From Metridium senile (lineage: Eukaryota; Cnidaria; Anthozoa; Actiniaria; Metridiidae), in assembly GCA_949775045.1 (NCBI GenBank), contig OX459107.1, positions 15,555,679-15,619,678 of the forward strand: a DNA stretch of 64,000 nt, given 5' to 3'. The position numbers and the translations under genes are program-made. Below, piece by piece: positions 10,238 through 21,640 of the stretch (its first letter is position 1; every line of letters begins with the position of its first letter). The notes under the pieces are model-generated. The model made no database searches. It was not told the origin of the DNA and saw nothing but the letters and a program-made list of their open reading frames with translations.

Positions 10238-10943
10238 AGCTATTTTAGGCGATCGCTTTTTTCCAAAAAGTAATCGATTGTTCGAATGAGATTCGACAGG
10301 AAAAGACCTGTGTTTTGATGCCAAGATATTCGTAGTTTTGGCGCGGAAACTTGTCAAATTTTGCTGGTAAATATGCCGTATTTCTACTTTTTCGTGCATT
10401 CTAACGTGAGCTACATTTTAAGCCTTGGGGAAAAAGTTTACACAAAGGCTAAACAACACTTTTAAGTTATTGTTTGGAGAGATTTAGATTCAAACAAGAA
10501 TTTGTTGACTTTTACTTTTTTGAAAACTTGCTCAGATTTCGCACGAATCGATTTTTCTTTTACTACTAACAAACAACCTGGAAAGATGCCACGATTTGAT
10601 CTAGCAAGCTTTAACAAGAGAAAGAAGGGGCTACGTGAACAGATGGTCAACAAAACAAGAGCTATCCAATCGGTAGAGCAAGGTATTCATGTTGTAAATA
10701 ACACACTAAAGAGGAAAAGAGAAGAACTAGGTAATAAGATCCACAAGTACCAGAGACTAGACGAAAAGGTAAGAAGTCATATATGTTTTTCTTTGTAAGG
10801 GATTTGTTTTGATAATGTGTTGTATTTTTTCTTAACATATTTATCATTTATTGATTGCTAATTTCGCTCAAGCACACTGAGGCCCAGCAGGAACAAATAT
10901 TCACTTAAAAATAAGTTAAAAAGAACTCCTTTAGTTTTATAAG
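10238..10943. repeat. Tandem segmental duplicate, copy 2
   Basis: Partner of 9236-9939. It joins directly to the remaining gene, so this may be the original location. Confidence 0.85.
10586..10768 (+). CDS. Exon 1, downstream copy
   Basis: ATG at 10586, 61 codons, phase 0 donor GTAAGAAG at 10769. Same peptide as 9572-9754. Basic, Gln/Glu-rich and probably helical. It joins in frame to exon 2 at 12153. Confidence 0.6.
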
Positions 10944-11010
10944 CTGCCACAGTTGTGTTATCTTTGTTTATGACTTGTCAATGAGTCTTAAATTTACTCA
11001 ATAACACATG

Positions 11011-11415
11011 TTAGGCCAAGTAAAAAAAACATATGTTTATCGTCCGAATTTTTAATTAAAATAATGCGGGCGGGCGTTTTTTTATATTTTTTATTATTTC
11101 CCATAAGTTGTTTTATTCACAGCTTTAACCCATGTAATGACGATTCCAGGTACCTACGAGGGCATTTCTCCTTATACTAACACATACAAAAGCCATCCTT
11201 AGTATAGTAAACGTTGTAGAATTTTTTCTTGGAATTTTCTCTATTAGGGGAACTGGGTTCTAAATAAAAGGAACGCCTGTCGCTTTTTTTTGTTTATCTT
11301 CTTCGTATTTATTAAAGCTGATGTTGTAATAACAAATAATAAAAAAATCCGTGCGGCCCAAAAAATTGAAGCGGGCGGGGACGATAAACATATGTTTTTT
11401 TTTACTTGGCCTTAA
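11011..11415. mobile_element. MITE with about 30-bp TIRs, TA-flanked
   Basis: GGCCAAGTAAAAAAAACATA near 11014 and its inverted copy ending ACTTGGCC near 11411 continue through ATGTTTATCGTCC / GGACGATAAACAT. Both ends are bordered by TA, as in Tc1/mariner-like elements. It sits in the first intron of the degenerate gene. No coding capacity. Confidence 0.75.
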
Positions 11416-11790
11416 CTAGACAACATGACAGCACGCGCGCTTGTGCAGCTTTCATAGGTTCAGTTGTGCACAGCAATCAAGACAATCAACACAAAACATT
11501 TCAGCTGATATCTTGATGATCAGAATTCATTTATTTTTAGTTGAATTATTTCTTATTTTTTAAGAATCTCGAGAATTAATAACAAGGAAAAAAATATTTC
11601 ACATAAGTATAGCTATATGTAAACTTATGTAATTATAATATATTGTGTATCAAAGCATATGTATGGTGTTGAAATGCAAGTGTTTATATGAATCATGATA
11701 AATCTCTTATTATTATAGGGAGTCAGAGTAGCATGTGTATAATTAATGTAAATAATAAATAATGTGTTTATGTAAATAAAATAGAGGATA
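11416..11790. other. Intron sequence, nothing recognised
   Basis: AT-rich, no repeat or exon features seen. Confidence 0.35.
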
Positions 11791-11923
11791 TTACATGGGC
11801 GCGTGCAGATATGAATTTTATCTTCGAGTGTTGATAAGATATCCCACGAGTGAGCGCAGCGAATGAGTGGGATATCTTTTCAACACGAGAAGATAAAATT
11901 CATATCTCCAAGCGCACATGTAA
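11791..11923. mobile_element. Foldback hairpin element, 133 bp
   Basis: TTACATGGGCGCGTG and CGCACATGTAA at the ends, then AGATATGAATTTTATCTTC with GAAGATAAAATTCATATCT and GATATCCCAC with GTGGGATATC, pair throughout. The loop is near AGTGAGCGCAGCGAATGAGT. A related palindrome-rich stretch with GATATCA repeats follows at 11980-12080. Confidence 0.75.
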
Positions 11924-12152
11924 TGTTCTGTTTATTATATAACAGATTGAAGAAAAAATATATATATTTTGAAAGTTGATTGGTTGAGAGTGATATCACA
12001 CATGTGTGATATCAATGATATCTTCATGACTAGGATAGGCTTTTTATCTAGTTGATATCACTCGGTATACCACTATATGTTATATAATAATAAGTAATAT
12101 ATTGATAGTCAACACTCTAGTTAGTATTATATGTGATGTACTGTATTTGTAG

Positions 12153-12314
12153 GTTGGTAAGGTAGTGCAGGAAGTTGAGGAACTTAATAGTATAGAAAAA
12201 GAGCTAGGCAGAAGTCCAAAGGAATCTTGTAGTAGTACATTTAAAAGAAGAACTCCAACCTCAGATAAGATTAGTGATAGAGTGGCTAGAAAAAAGAGGA
12301 GTGAGACAATGCAG
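12153..12314 (+). CDS. Exon 2
   Basis: After TTTGTAG the exon reads VGKVVQEVEELNSIEKEL and ends SETMQ before GTACATTT, 54 codons, phase 0 at both ends. Charged and helical, with no recognised domain. It continues the coiled-coil character of exon 1. Confidence 0.55.
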
Positions 12315-12437
12315 GTACATTTATTGACATTGAATTTGGATAAAACTAAATTTATGTTGTTAGGCAGTAAATTATCATTATCATTATTATTTTATTATTA
12401 TTATCATTATGTTAATGATGATATTTATCATTATTAG

Positions 12438-12755
12438 GTAGCATTAAAAATCCATGGTGGAACACACGAGGCAGCAGAAACAGGACTCATCGATACTGTA
12501 GTGAAGAAGTGCAGACCAAATCAAGTATACGTAGTAAAGAAGATTACCAGCAACAAGGCCTTCATGAAGGAAATCAACAGACGCAGAAAGAAGAAGATTA
12601 AAGATTATGAAAAATCAGAAGAAAATAGAATAAGAAGTGTAGCCGTTTATTATAGTGGAGGGGTCATGGGAAAAAGAAAATATCGTAAGGTTTATAGGGA
12701 ATTATCATATAAGAGTAATGGTAATGGTAAACAAAACATAGCCTTATCTGTTGTT
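12438..12755 (+). CDS. Exon 3, ending at a MITE insertion
   Basis: After ATTATTAG the frame VALKIHGGTHEAAETGLIDT runs through a Lys-rich stretch (RRRKKKIKDYEKSEEN) to VYYSGGVMGKRKYRKVYREL and NIALSVV. The natural exon end is obscured because a TIR element starts at about 12757. Phase 0 with exon 2. Confidence 0.6.
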
Positions 12756-12756
12756 A

Positions 12757-13121
12757 GTATAAATACAAAGGTGATTATACAAAATCGCGCGCTCTGATTG
12801 GTTTGCTATCTCGGATTATCAGCCGATAATCACCTTTTCGGACAAAATGGCTGCCAGTAGTTGTTTTGTCACTATTAGCGAAGATGAAATTGAAATCTTT
12901 AAAGAAAATGCTGTCCCAAAATCGACAAAAAAAGCTACTAAGTTTGGTGTCAAGCTATTTAAAGGTATCATAGTAAATTTTCACGTTTTTTTGTCATTAT
13001 ATGCGAGACAAAGTTTACAATTTTTACGCGTAACGGTCGCGCTTTTAAAAAATATAATATTTTCACTTTCAATGCTGTTTCCTTCTTTCTTTTTTGAAAT
13101 AATCACCTTTGTATTTATACT
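12757..13121. mobile_element. TA-flanked TIR element carrying a coding exon, copy 1
   Basis: GTATAAATACAAAGGTGATT at the left and its inverted copy ending at 13120 at the right are 22-bp TIRs flanked by TA. A second palindrome follows to about 13239 (CGAAGTGATTATCGGTGAAT mirrored by ATTCACCGATAATCACTTC). Both parts travel together in the copies at 31450 and 47301. The insert interrupts the degenerate gene after exon 3. Confidence 0.8.
12847..12964 (+). CDS. First-exon-like coding segment inside the MITE, copy 1
   Basis: GACAAAATGGCTGCC gives a strong start context. The frame MAASSCFVTISEDEIEIFKE continues to TKKATKFGVKLFK and ends in AAAG|GTATCATAG, a plausible donor with phase 1. The acidic SEDEIE start plus TKKATKFG resembles the N-terminus of DUF3504/tyrosine-recombinase-like proteins, but that is a weak memory-based match. 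It is likely a captured or ancestral first exon with no downstream partner. Confidence 0.45.
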
Positions 13122-13278
13122 AAAACGATTATTCACCTCAGGCGAAGTGATTATCGGTGAATATTTACCTCGCAGCTCGAAGACTCACCGCTCGGTAAAT
13201 ATTCACCGATAATCACTTCACCTTCGGCGAATAATTGTTAAATGGTTGTTCTTTTCCTAAACTCTTTCCCTACCACAG

Positions 13279-14251
13279 GTTGATGCCATATATTAAACAG
13301 CTACATATAGGTACATTATAGTGTGTATGACTCTCTGTGTGAAGATATGGATGAAAAGATTCATGGTTGTTACAGGGATCTGAAAGAAACCGTTCTGACA
13401 CTTGCTCAGTATTATCTAGATAACAACAATATGTATGATTTGAAATGGTTTAATAATAAGCCATATAAATTTCATGTGTCTCTAGGTGGAGATTATGCCC
13501 CTTGTGGGAAAGATGACACTGCATGTGCTTGGCTAGTAGGAATCCTAAACATAGGCAGAGGTGTACTTAGCTCAGTTGAGAATTATTTACTCTTTGGTGC
13601 CAACTGCAGTGCGGACAGTACGCCAGTTAGGGCCTACCTTTAAAAGACTATGCAAGGAGATCACAGAAGTTGAGAAAGGGGAATACATGCTAACTCATAA
13701 TAACAAACCTGTTAAAGCTACATTTGCTATTACTGAACTCCCCAATGATATGAAAATGCTTGCATTTATCAGTGGGGAGCTCAGTAATAGTGCAAAATAC
13801 TTTTCCTCATTTGCAGATGTGACAAAAGAAAATGGTTCAAACTTGAATGGCAAATACGGAAAGGAACCTGGAAACACCTGGCATCCTTGGGTGTATAAAG
13901 ATAGATTAAAAGTTGTTAAAGAAATTGAAGAACTAAAGCAGAAGTTGTCAAAAGTCAATCTAGCAAATTCAACAAGAAGAACCAAAATAACAACCCTAAT
14001 TTCAAAATGTCACAGTAGACAAGAATACAAACCACCACTAGGAAATTTGATTGACAGAGTTCATGTAGAACCATTACACTTAAAAAACAATCTGTGTGCA
14101 CTGCTCCACCGGCATCTTTTAGAAATAATTTTTAAACTTTCTAACCTTGGTCAATTTGTTTCTTTTTCTCAGGTTTCATTTAAGTCAGTGTTAGCACAGT
14201 ATATTAAAACCATGCGTGTAAACTGCAATTTGTCAAGGCTGGCCAAACGAA
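13279..14251 (+). pseudogene. Central part of the degenerate gene
   Basis: After CTACCACAG the frame starts LMPYIKQLHIGT, shifts near 13310, and continues VYDSLCEDMDEKIHGCYRDL to LLFGANCSADSTPVRAYL. An extra T near 13640 then shifts it to KRLCKEITEVEKGEYM, and it runs to CNLSRLAKR at 14250. Landmarks are GGDYAPCGKDD, NDMKMLAFISGELSN and PLHLKNN. The shifted parts read as one continuous domain if the single-base changes are ignored, so these are recent lesions. Confidence 0.6.
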
Positions 14252-14252
14252 T

Positions 14253-14749
14253 AGACCGATCCAAGGTTATTGCCGCCATCTTGCAAGGGGTGCAAAACTA
14301 CTGGGGCGAGTAGAGAATGTATGTGATTTTGGACCGCTTTGAACGTACACATTTTTCTTCCAATTCATTGGATTTTCAAAGTTAAAATTGTCTATCAAAG
14401 GTTTTGCATTTGTTTATAACATATCCAAAAAATAGCGCTGGGAAACGAGCTACAGGCTCTGTAATCAATATTTTAGATCTACATACAAACACTTTGTTTC
14501 AGCGATATAGAATTACACAGTAAATATAGGGAGATTTGAAATCGCCGTTTACATACTTCTCACATAATTTAACAACCTTAGTTTCATCTCAGGTATAGCC
14601 ATGCATAGTATCTTTGATATAAAATGTTTATATTGAACATTCGGCAATTTCCAGTGGAGTTATATAAGTTCAAAGTTACATACAATTACTGCTCGCCCCA
14701 GTAGTTCTGCACCCCCTACAAGATGGCGGCAGTAACCTTGGATCGGTCT
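14253..14749. mobile_element. 497-bp MITE with about 58-bp TIRs, AT target duplication
   Basis: AGACCGATCCAAGGTTATTG... at the left is mirrored by ...CAGTAACCTTGGATCGGTCT at the right, and pairing continues to CTACTGGGGCGAG / CTCGCCCCAGTAG with few mismatches. If the element plus one copy of the flanking AT is removed, the host codons read CGA ATT ATC AAA TGG (R-I-I-K-W), restoring the gene's frame exactly. This supports a simple insertion with a 2-bp duplication. Confidence 0.85.
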
Positions 14750-14751
14750 AT

Positions 14752-15464
14752 TATCAAATGGTTTAATGACACAAGAACTAACCCAAAAAAGTTTTATTAC
14801 CGGTTCACAGGTAAAGATTCACGCATGTTTGTTCATAACTTCATGTTTCTAATTGCATCTGTAGACAACTCTGCTAGAAGAGATCTGGAGAATGACCCAA
14901 CAGCAAGGCAGCACCTTCATGCTTTAGCTTTCTTGTGTTTGGTCTTAATAGATTGTATCGCATTGTTTAGTCGTGTTGAGTTAACAAGTCAGGAGGTGAG
15001 TAAACTTGAAAAGTTATGCAAGACATTTTTTAGAATACATCAACTTGTGTTTGGTTTTCATCCCTCTGTTTGGACATTAGGGTTTGTTGTGCCAGCTCAT
15101 GCTAAAGACATGGTTATTAAGTATGATATGGGTTTAGGTTTAAAACTCGATGGAGGGGAGGGAGGCGAAGCATATTTCTATTGCAAGATATGCTGGAAAT
15201 ACTAACTTTGAATTTAGATGGCAACAAATATTTATGCATGAGCACATTTCCCTCCTGTGGTTAAGAGAACGAGGTCATAACCTGAACCCTAAAGTCAAAA
15301 CATCTGGACTGAGTTACATCCCAAAGCGCTGTCAGAAGCCCGACTATTGTTACTGTGGCTACGATAAGCAACCTGACAATAGCCATTGTAAATACTGTAG
15401 CCACAAACAACGTGCTCTGTTAATTGAGAGTGACAAACAAGGTAAAGTACTCACTAAATGTTAA
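14752..15464 (+). pseudogene. 3' part of the degenerate gene with zinc-ribbon tail
   Basis: The frame resumes IKWFNDTRTNPKKFYYRFTG, passes FLIASVDNSA and TLGFVVPAHAKDMVIKYDMG, shifts by one base near 15148, then reads MEGREAKHISIARYAGNTNF to WQQIFMHEHISLLWLRERG and CYCGYDKQPDNSHCKYC, stopping at 15464. C-x-C and C-x-x-C pairs suggest a small zinc ribbon. AATAAA occurs just after (15538). Confidence 0.6.
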
Positions 15465-16558
15465 ACTATGATCATTTTGTCATTCATGCTGCCAGGCGAG
15501 TATAATCCATTAAGCAGTGAGGGCATTAATCTTGTGAAATAAAATGTAGCAGTCAAGGTGGAGTAGCAAAATAGAAACAAAAGAAAACAATTGAATTAGT
15601 GACAAGTAATGTGTATTAGTCTAATATCTATTTCACAGGTTCAATGCGCTCATTCTATCTGAGAAGTACAATGGCCTTTTTATTGTTGACTAATTTTGTG
15701 TCTTTGCACTTAGTAGGGTTGTAAAACGTTTTGTGTTTATTATTGATTATTATTCTTCGTTTGCAACTGACGTCATCACATGTCATCACCAAACCGAAAT
15801 ATTTTTTATATCTCGTATTAAAACATGCACTATATATGTTATAGTTAACTGTTTTAAAAATACATTTCTGAAGTTTGGGTTTATAAAAGTTTTTGGTTCT
15901 CGAGATATTCAAGTTAGAATTGTGTCACGCAATGCCGGTCACGTATCCGAATCGGGCGATAAAAAGCAAGAATAATTTGTTCCTTTTCAAAACATTTGGT
16001 TCGTAAAGACTTTTAGCATCTAATTCAAGTACATTTTAACGAAATATTTTTTAAATGTTTCAGTTTCCCTTCATATCAGACCTTAGAAGTTTTGGCCGCC
16101 ATCTTGGAGGATATGAGATGTCCTCCAGCATGGCCGCTCCATACATTCTTACCAAATATCGCGCAACTTTGATCGCGCATAATTCTGCATCCAAATACTC
16201 TACAGATTCAAAAATCGGTCAATATACTCAGTTTTGAATGCTCTAAAAGAATATGAATGTCATTTTTCAATACGACTAAGAAATAAGGTTGTGAAATTTG
16301 AGATCGGCAGAAATTGGCTTATTATGGTCTATTATGTCCCGATTATCACGTGGTTGCAAACGAAGAATACTTTCAATTCAACCATCAATCAAGGTCTTAA
16401 AATTGTGACAGATGTTTACATATAAAAAGTACTTTCAAAAAACTAGAGTGTAATTTATTTGTAATGGAAAGCAATAGATAATAAGGCCATGTTTGTCTAC
16501 CACCTCATTATTGCTAATAAACTAATTAGACTAGCTATGCTACTGCATGCAACAAACA
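15465..16558. other. No gene recognised downstream of the degenerate gene
   Basis: Contains possible polyadenylation signals and a short GCCGCCATCTTGG-containing stretch near 16096 that resembles a first-exon context. I found no frame with domain or splice support. Confidence 0.35.
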
Positions 16559-16748
16559 GTAATGAAAATTAACAACAAACTGTAATGATCACATAATGAG
16601 TGATAATGCACATGTTGGAAATTAACAACAAACTGTAATGATTACATAATGAGTGCTAATGCATATGTTGGAAATTAACAACAAACTGTAATGATCACAT
16701 AATGAGTGATAATGCACATGTTGGAAATTAACAACAAACTGTAATGAT
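16559..16748. repeat. About 62-bp tandem repeat preceding the satellite
   Basis: AATTAACAACAAACTGTAAT recurs at about 16566, 16620, 16674 and 16728 with CACATAATGAGTG spacing. It shares AACAAACTGTAATGAT with the larger satellite and is probably an older, shorter form of it. Confidence 0.8.
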
Positions 16749-16751
16749 TAG

Positions 16752-16847
16752 AGCAGTTTTCGTATGACTGTGAATAGTATCACTAGTTTCTATAAAATTG
16801 CCAGACAGTAACTATACTGTTTTCACTGAGTCATACGAAAATCTGCA
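16752..16847. mobile_element. Hairpin MITE inserted in the satellite, 96 bp
   Basis: GCAGTTTTCGTATGACTGTG at the left pairs with CACTGAGTCATACGAAAATC at the right. The flanking satellite motif resumes directly after it, so it is an insertion. Confidence 0.7.
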
Positions 16848-19650
16848 CTATATATGTGCTACTGCACATGCTACAAATTAACAAACTATAATGGTAACAT
16901 AATGAGTGCTACTGCACATGTTGGAAAATAACAAACTGTAATGATATCTATAATGAGTTTTTACACATGTTGTAATCACTAATTAGACTAGAGTGCTACT
17001 GCACATGTTGGAAAATAACAAACTGTAATGATAAATATTGTGTACACATGTTATAATCACTGATATACACTAGCGTGCTACTGCACATGTTGGAAAATAA
17101 CAAACTGTAATGATATCTAATGAGTTTTTACACATGTTGTAATCACTAATTAGACTAGAGTGCTACTGCACATGTTGGAAAATAACAAACTGTAATGATA
17201 AATATTGTGTACACATGTTATAATCACTGATATACACTAGCGTGCTACTGCACATGTTGGAAAATAACAAACTGTAATGATATCTAATGAGTTTTTACAC
17301 ATGTTGTAATCACTAATTAGACTAGAGTGCTACTGCACATGTTGGAAAATAACAAACTGTAATGATATCTAATGAGTTTTTACACATGTTGTAATCACTA
17401 ATTAGACTAGAGTGCTACTGCACATGTTGGAAAATAACAAACTGCAATTATAAATATTGTGTACACATGTTATAATCACTGATATACACTAGAGTGCTAC
17501 TGCACATGTTGGAAAATAACAAACTGTAATGATATCTAATGAGTTTTTAGACATGTTATAATCACTAATTAGACTAGAGTGCTACTGCACATGTTGGAAA
17601 ATAACAAACTGTAATGATAAATATTGTGTACACATGTTATAATCACTGATATACACTAGCGTGCTACTGCACATGTTGGAAAATAACAAACTGTAATGAT
17701 ATCTAATGAGTTTTTACACATGTTGTAATCACTAATTAGACTAGAGTGCTACTGCACATGTTGGAAAATAACAAACTGTAATGATATCTAATGAGTTTTT
17801 ACACATGTTGTAATCACTAATTAGACTAGAGTGCTACTGCACATGTTGGAAAATAACAAACTGTAATGATAAATATTGTGTACACATGTTATAATCACTG
17901 ATATACACTAGCGTGCTACTGCACATGTTGGAAAATAACAAACTGTAATGATATCTAATGAGTTTTTACACATGTTGTAATCACTAATTAGACTAGAGTG
18001 CTACTGCACATGTTGGAAAATAACAAACTGTAATGATATCTAGTGAGTTTTTACACATGTTGTAATCACTAATTAGACTAGTCTAAGAGTGCTACTGCAC
18101 ATGTTGGAAAATAACAAACTGCAATTATAAATATTGTGTACACATGTTATAATCACTGATATACACTAGCGTGCTACTGCACATGTTGGAAAATAACAAA
18201 CTGTAATGATATCTAATGAGTTTTTACACATGTTGTAATCACTAATTAGACTAGAGTGCTACTGCACATGTTGGAAAATAACAAACTGTAATGATAAATA
18301 TTGTGTACACATGTTATAATCACTGATATACACTAGCGTGCTACTGCACATGTTGGAAAATAACAAACTGTAATGATATCTAATGAGTTTTTACACATGT
18401 TGTAATCACTAATTAGACTAGAGTGCTACTGCACATGTTGGAAAATAACAAACTGTAATGATATCTATAATGAGTTTTTACACATGTTGTAATCACTAAT
18501 TAGACTAGAGTGCTACTGCACATGTTGGAAAATAACAAACTGTAATGATAAATATTGTGTACACATGTTATAATCACTGATATACACTAGCGTGCTACTG
18601 CACATGTTGGAAAATAACAAACTGTAATGATATCTAATGAGTTTTTACACATGTTGTAATCACTAATTAGACTAGAGTGCTACTGCACATGTTGGAAAAT
18701 AACAAACTGTAATGATATCTAGTGAGTTTTTACACATGTTGTAATCACTAATTAGACTAGTCTAAGAGTGCTACTGCACATGTTGGAAAATAACAAACTG
18801 CAATTATAAATATTGTGTACACATGTTATAATCACTGATATACACTAGCGTGCTACTGCACATGTTGGAAAATAACAAACTGTAATGATATCTAATGAGT
18901 TTTTACACATGTTGTAATCACTAATTAGACTAGAGTGCTACTGCACATGTTGGAAAATAACAAACTGTAATGATATCTAATGAGTTTTTACACATGTTGT
19001 AATCACTAATTAGACTAGAGTGCTACTGCACATGTTGGAAAATAACAAACTGTAATGATATCTAGTGAGTTTTTACACATGTTGTAATCACTAATTAGAC
19101 TAGTCTAAGAGTGCTACTGCACATGTTGGAAAATAACAAACTGCAATTATAAATATTGTGTACACATGTTATAATCACTGATATACACTAGCGTGCTACT
19201 GCACATGTTGGAAAATAACAAACTGTAATGATATCTAATGAGTTTTTACACATGTTGTAATCACTAATTAGACTAGAGTGCTACTGCACATGTTGGAAAA
19301 TAACAAACTGTAATGATATCTAATGAGTTTTTACACATGTTGTAATCACTAATTAGACTAGAGTGCTACTGCACATGTTGGAAAATAACAAACTGTAATG
19401 ATAAATATTGTGTACACATGTTATAATCACTGATATACACTAGCGTGCTACTGCACATGTTGGAAAATAACAAACTGTAATGATATCTAATGAGTTTTTA
19501 CACATGTTGTAATCACTAATTAGACTAGAGTGCTACTGCACATGTTTGAAAATAACAAACTGCAATTATAAATATTGTGTACACATGTTATAATCACTGA
19601 TATACACTAGCGTGCTACTGCACATGTTGGAAAATAACAAACTAACAAAC
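16848..19650. repeat. Two-flavour satellite array, about 33 units
   Basis: All units begin GTGCTACTGCACATGTTGGA and AAATAACAAACTG. Flavour A (85 bp) continues ATATCTAATGAGTTTTTACA and ends AATTAGACTAGA. Flavour B (82 bp) continues AAATATTGTGTACACATG and ends ATATACACTAGC. The order mixes one to three A with one B. Sub-variants (CTAGTCTAAGA ending, CAATTAT before B) recur at intervals, which points to duplication of multi-unit blocks. There are no protein-coding signs. Confidence 0.93.
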
Positions 19651-19926
19651 AGTCATGTTATGTTATTCTGCTCCTAGTTTATCTGACCTATCAAATGTCT
19701 AAGATAATGCTTGTATATTTGATTAGAAATTTCAGCAGCAGATTGATACAGTGTATGCACATGTAGATGAATGATAATAAACAAGGTAAACATGCATGGT
19801 TGGTTTTTGTTATCATTATTTTAAATTAATAGTTAGAGTACAAACACTAAAAGTGTGCATCATAATCACGATCAACAAATCATAATCATCAATACTCATC
19901 ATTATTACCGGACCACCATCGGCACC

Positions 19927-20168
<242 letters not shown>

Positions 20169-20228
20169 TAGAATAAAGAACCAAATCTAAACGCCTTATT
20201 TTCTACATCGAAGAGAGCGTCAATTATG

Positions 20229-20230
20229 AC

Positions 20231-20296
<66 letters not shown>
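20229..20296. repeat. AAT microsatellite at the 5' truncation point of an R4/Dong-like element
   Basis: An uninterrupted AAT tract ends exactly where retrotransposon coding sequence starts. See the adjacent element. Confidence 0.9.
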
Positions 20297-20297
20297 C

Positions 20298-20999
20298 CCT
20301 GATGTTGTCTACAGTGTATATACCAGTATCTTTCAACAACTAATAACAACAAAGACTTACCAACGAAAGAAACTAAACAATAGAGAAGGCGATTTAATCT
20401 GCAGACTATGCCATCAAAAAGAAGAAACAATTCCACACCTATTCTCAAACTGCTCAGGTATCGCTCAATCTTTATACACGGCAAGGCATGACCGTATGCT
20501 TCGCCCTGTGTACCATCAAATCCTATCACATTTTGGGTTTACAGAACAAGACGACAATACACCGTGGCACAAACAATCACTCCCAAAAAGCTGCATAGAA
20601 AATGACGAAGCCAAAATACTGTGGAACATCCCAATACATCTAGACATTGCCCCAAAAAATGGCGCAAACAAACCAGACATTACAATAATGGACAAGAAGA
20701 CCAAGACGTGGCTGATCATCGAAGGAACCGTATGCAACATCGGTCGCATAACTGAAAGAGATCTTCAGAAAACAGAAAAGTATATAGACTTAAGAACAGG
20801 ATTAAAGAGACTCTATCCTAACTATAACGTAGTGCAAGTAAACGTCGTCCTAGACTTCCTAGCAGGCTACCAAAAACAACTGGTAACTGAGCTAAGTAAA
20901 ATAGGACTCGAAAAAGTAAACCAACTAGCCAAAAAGTGCCAGAAATGGATAATTTCGCAAAATTGTGAAATCGTGAAGGCCTTATATACCCGTTCATAA
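20298..20999 (+). pseudogene. R4/Dong-like retrotransposon, 5'-truncated 3' end with endonuclease domain
   Basis: About 233 in-frame codons start mid-protein (PDVVYSVYTSIFQQLITT) and end at TAA 20999. They hold a CCHC zinc motif (CRLCHQKEETIPHLFSNC), then RHDRMLRPVYHQIL, CIENDEAKILWNIPI and a restriction-like endonuclease core (KPDITIMDKKTKTWLIIEG ... KTEKYIDLR). The reverse transcriptase is missing by 5' truncation. The 3' end GTTTAAATAAAC (to 21093) is shared with the copy at 38424-39786. Both copies abut AAT tracts, as known for Dong elements. Dead on arrival copy. Confidence 0.8.
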
Positions 21000-21093
21000 G
21001 TTAACACTGTTGTAATCGGCACCAAAACTGAATATTGCCTAGAAAATTTCCGCAATACTCATTACATGTAAACCAAGAAAAGTTTAAATAAAC

Positions 21094-21491
21094 GATACAA
21101 TAATAATATTAATAATCTTTATTTCACAATAATTAAAATATATAAAAATTTACAACATGATATAATTTAAAAAAAAAGATATTAATGACATTAACAATTG
21201 TTTGTGTATAATGTTTGAAATTTATAAAATTGAATACTATTAAAAGTTACTAAATTATTTACATGTATCAAATAGAAAAAATTATAGTTATTGTTGAATA
21301 GATAATATTAATAATAATCATAATATTAATAAGAATAAGAATAAGAATAAGAATGATAATAATAATAATCATTATCGTCATCATCAACATCATATCATAT
21401 CATGATCATCATGATCATCATAATAATAATAATCAATATCATCATCATAATCATCATTATCATCATCATCATCATAATAATAACAACCATT

Positions 21492-21523
<32 letters not shown>

Positions 21524-21640
21524 TATCAACATCATATCATCATCATTATCATCATTATAATCATCATCATTAACAGTACTATTTCTATATGCATTATTAT
21601 CGATCATCATGATTCTATCATAAAATACTGAACTACGGTC
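21094..21640. repeat. AAT/ATC-rich sequence
   Basis: Low-complexity AT-rich sequence then AAT, AAG and ATC tracts (about 21300-21570). No gene. Confidence 0.7.

Larger units (their letters stand above)
9572..15464 (+). pseudogene. Degenerate multi-exon gene, DDE-transposase-like candidate
   Basis: Segments: exon 1 (10586-10768, duplicated at 9572), exon 2 (12153-12314), exon 3 (12438 to about 12755), then a large 3' part 13279-15464 broken by frameshifts and a MITE. The protein pieces include VYYSGGVMGKRKYRKVYREL, SLGGDYAPCGKDDTACAWLV, LLFGANCS, ELPNDMKMLAFISGELSN, VEPLHLKNN and a C-terminal zinc-ribbon-like CYCGYDKQPDNSHCKYC. I recall large uncharacterised cnidarian proteins of this type but cannot verify that here. 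GGD, D-x-L-H-x-K-N and the tail zinc motif suggest a DDE-type transposase fold, which is inference. Defects: frameshifts near 13310, 13640 and 15148, plus insertions at 12756-13240 and 14253-14749. It is probably not expressed as a full protein. Confidence 0.6.

Noticed and set aside
16559..19650. CRISPR-like array
   Set aside because: Repeats are contiguous 82-85 bp monomers without unique spacers, in a eukaryotic context. It is a satellite.
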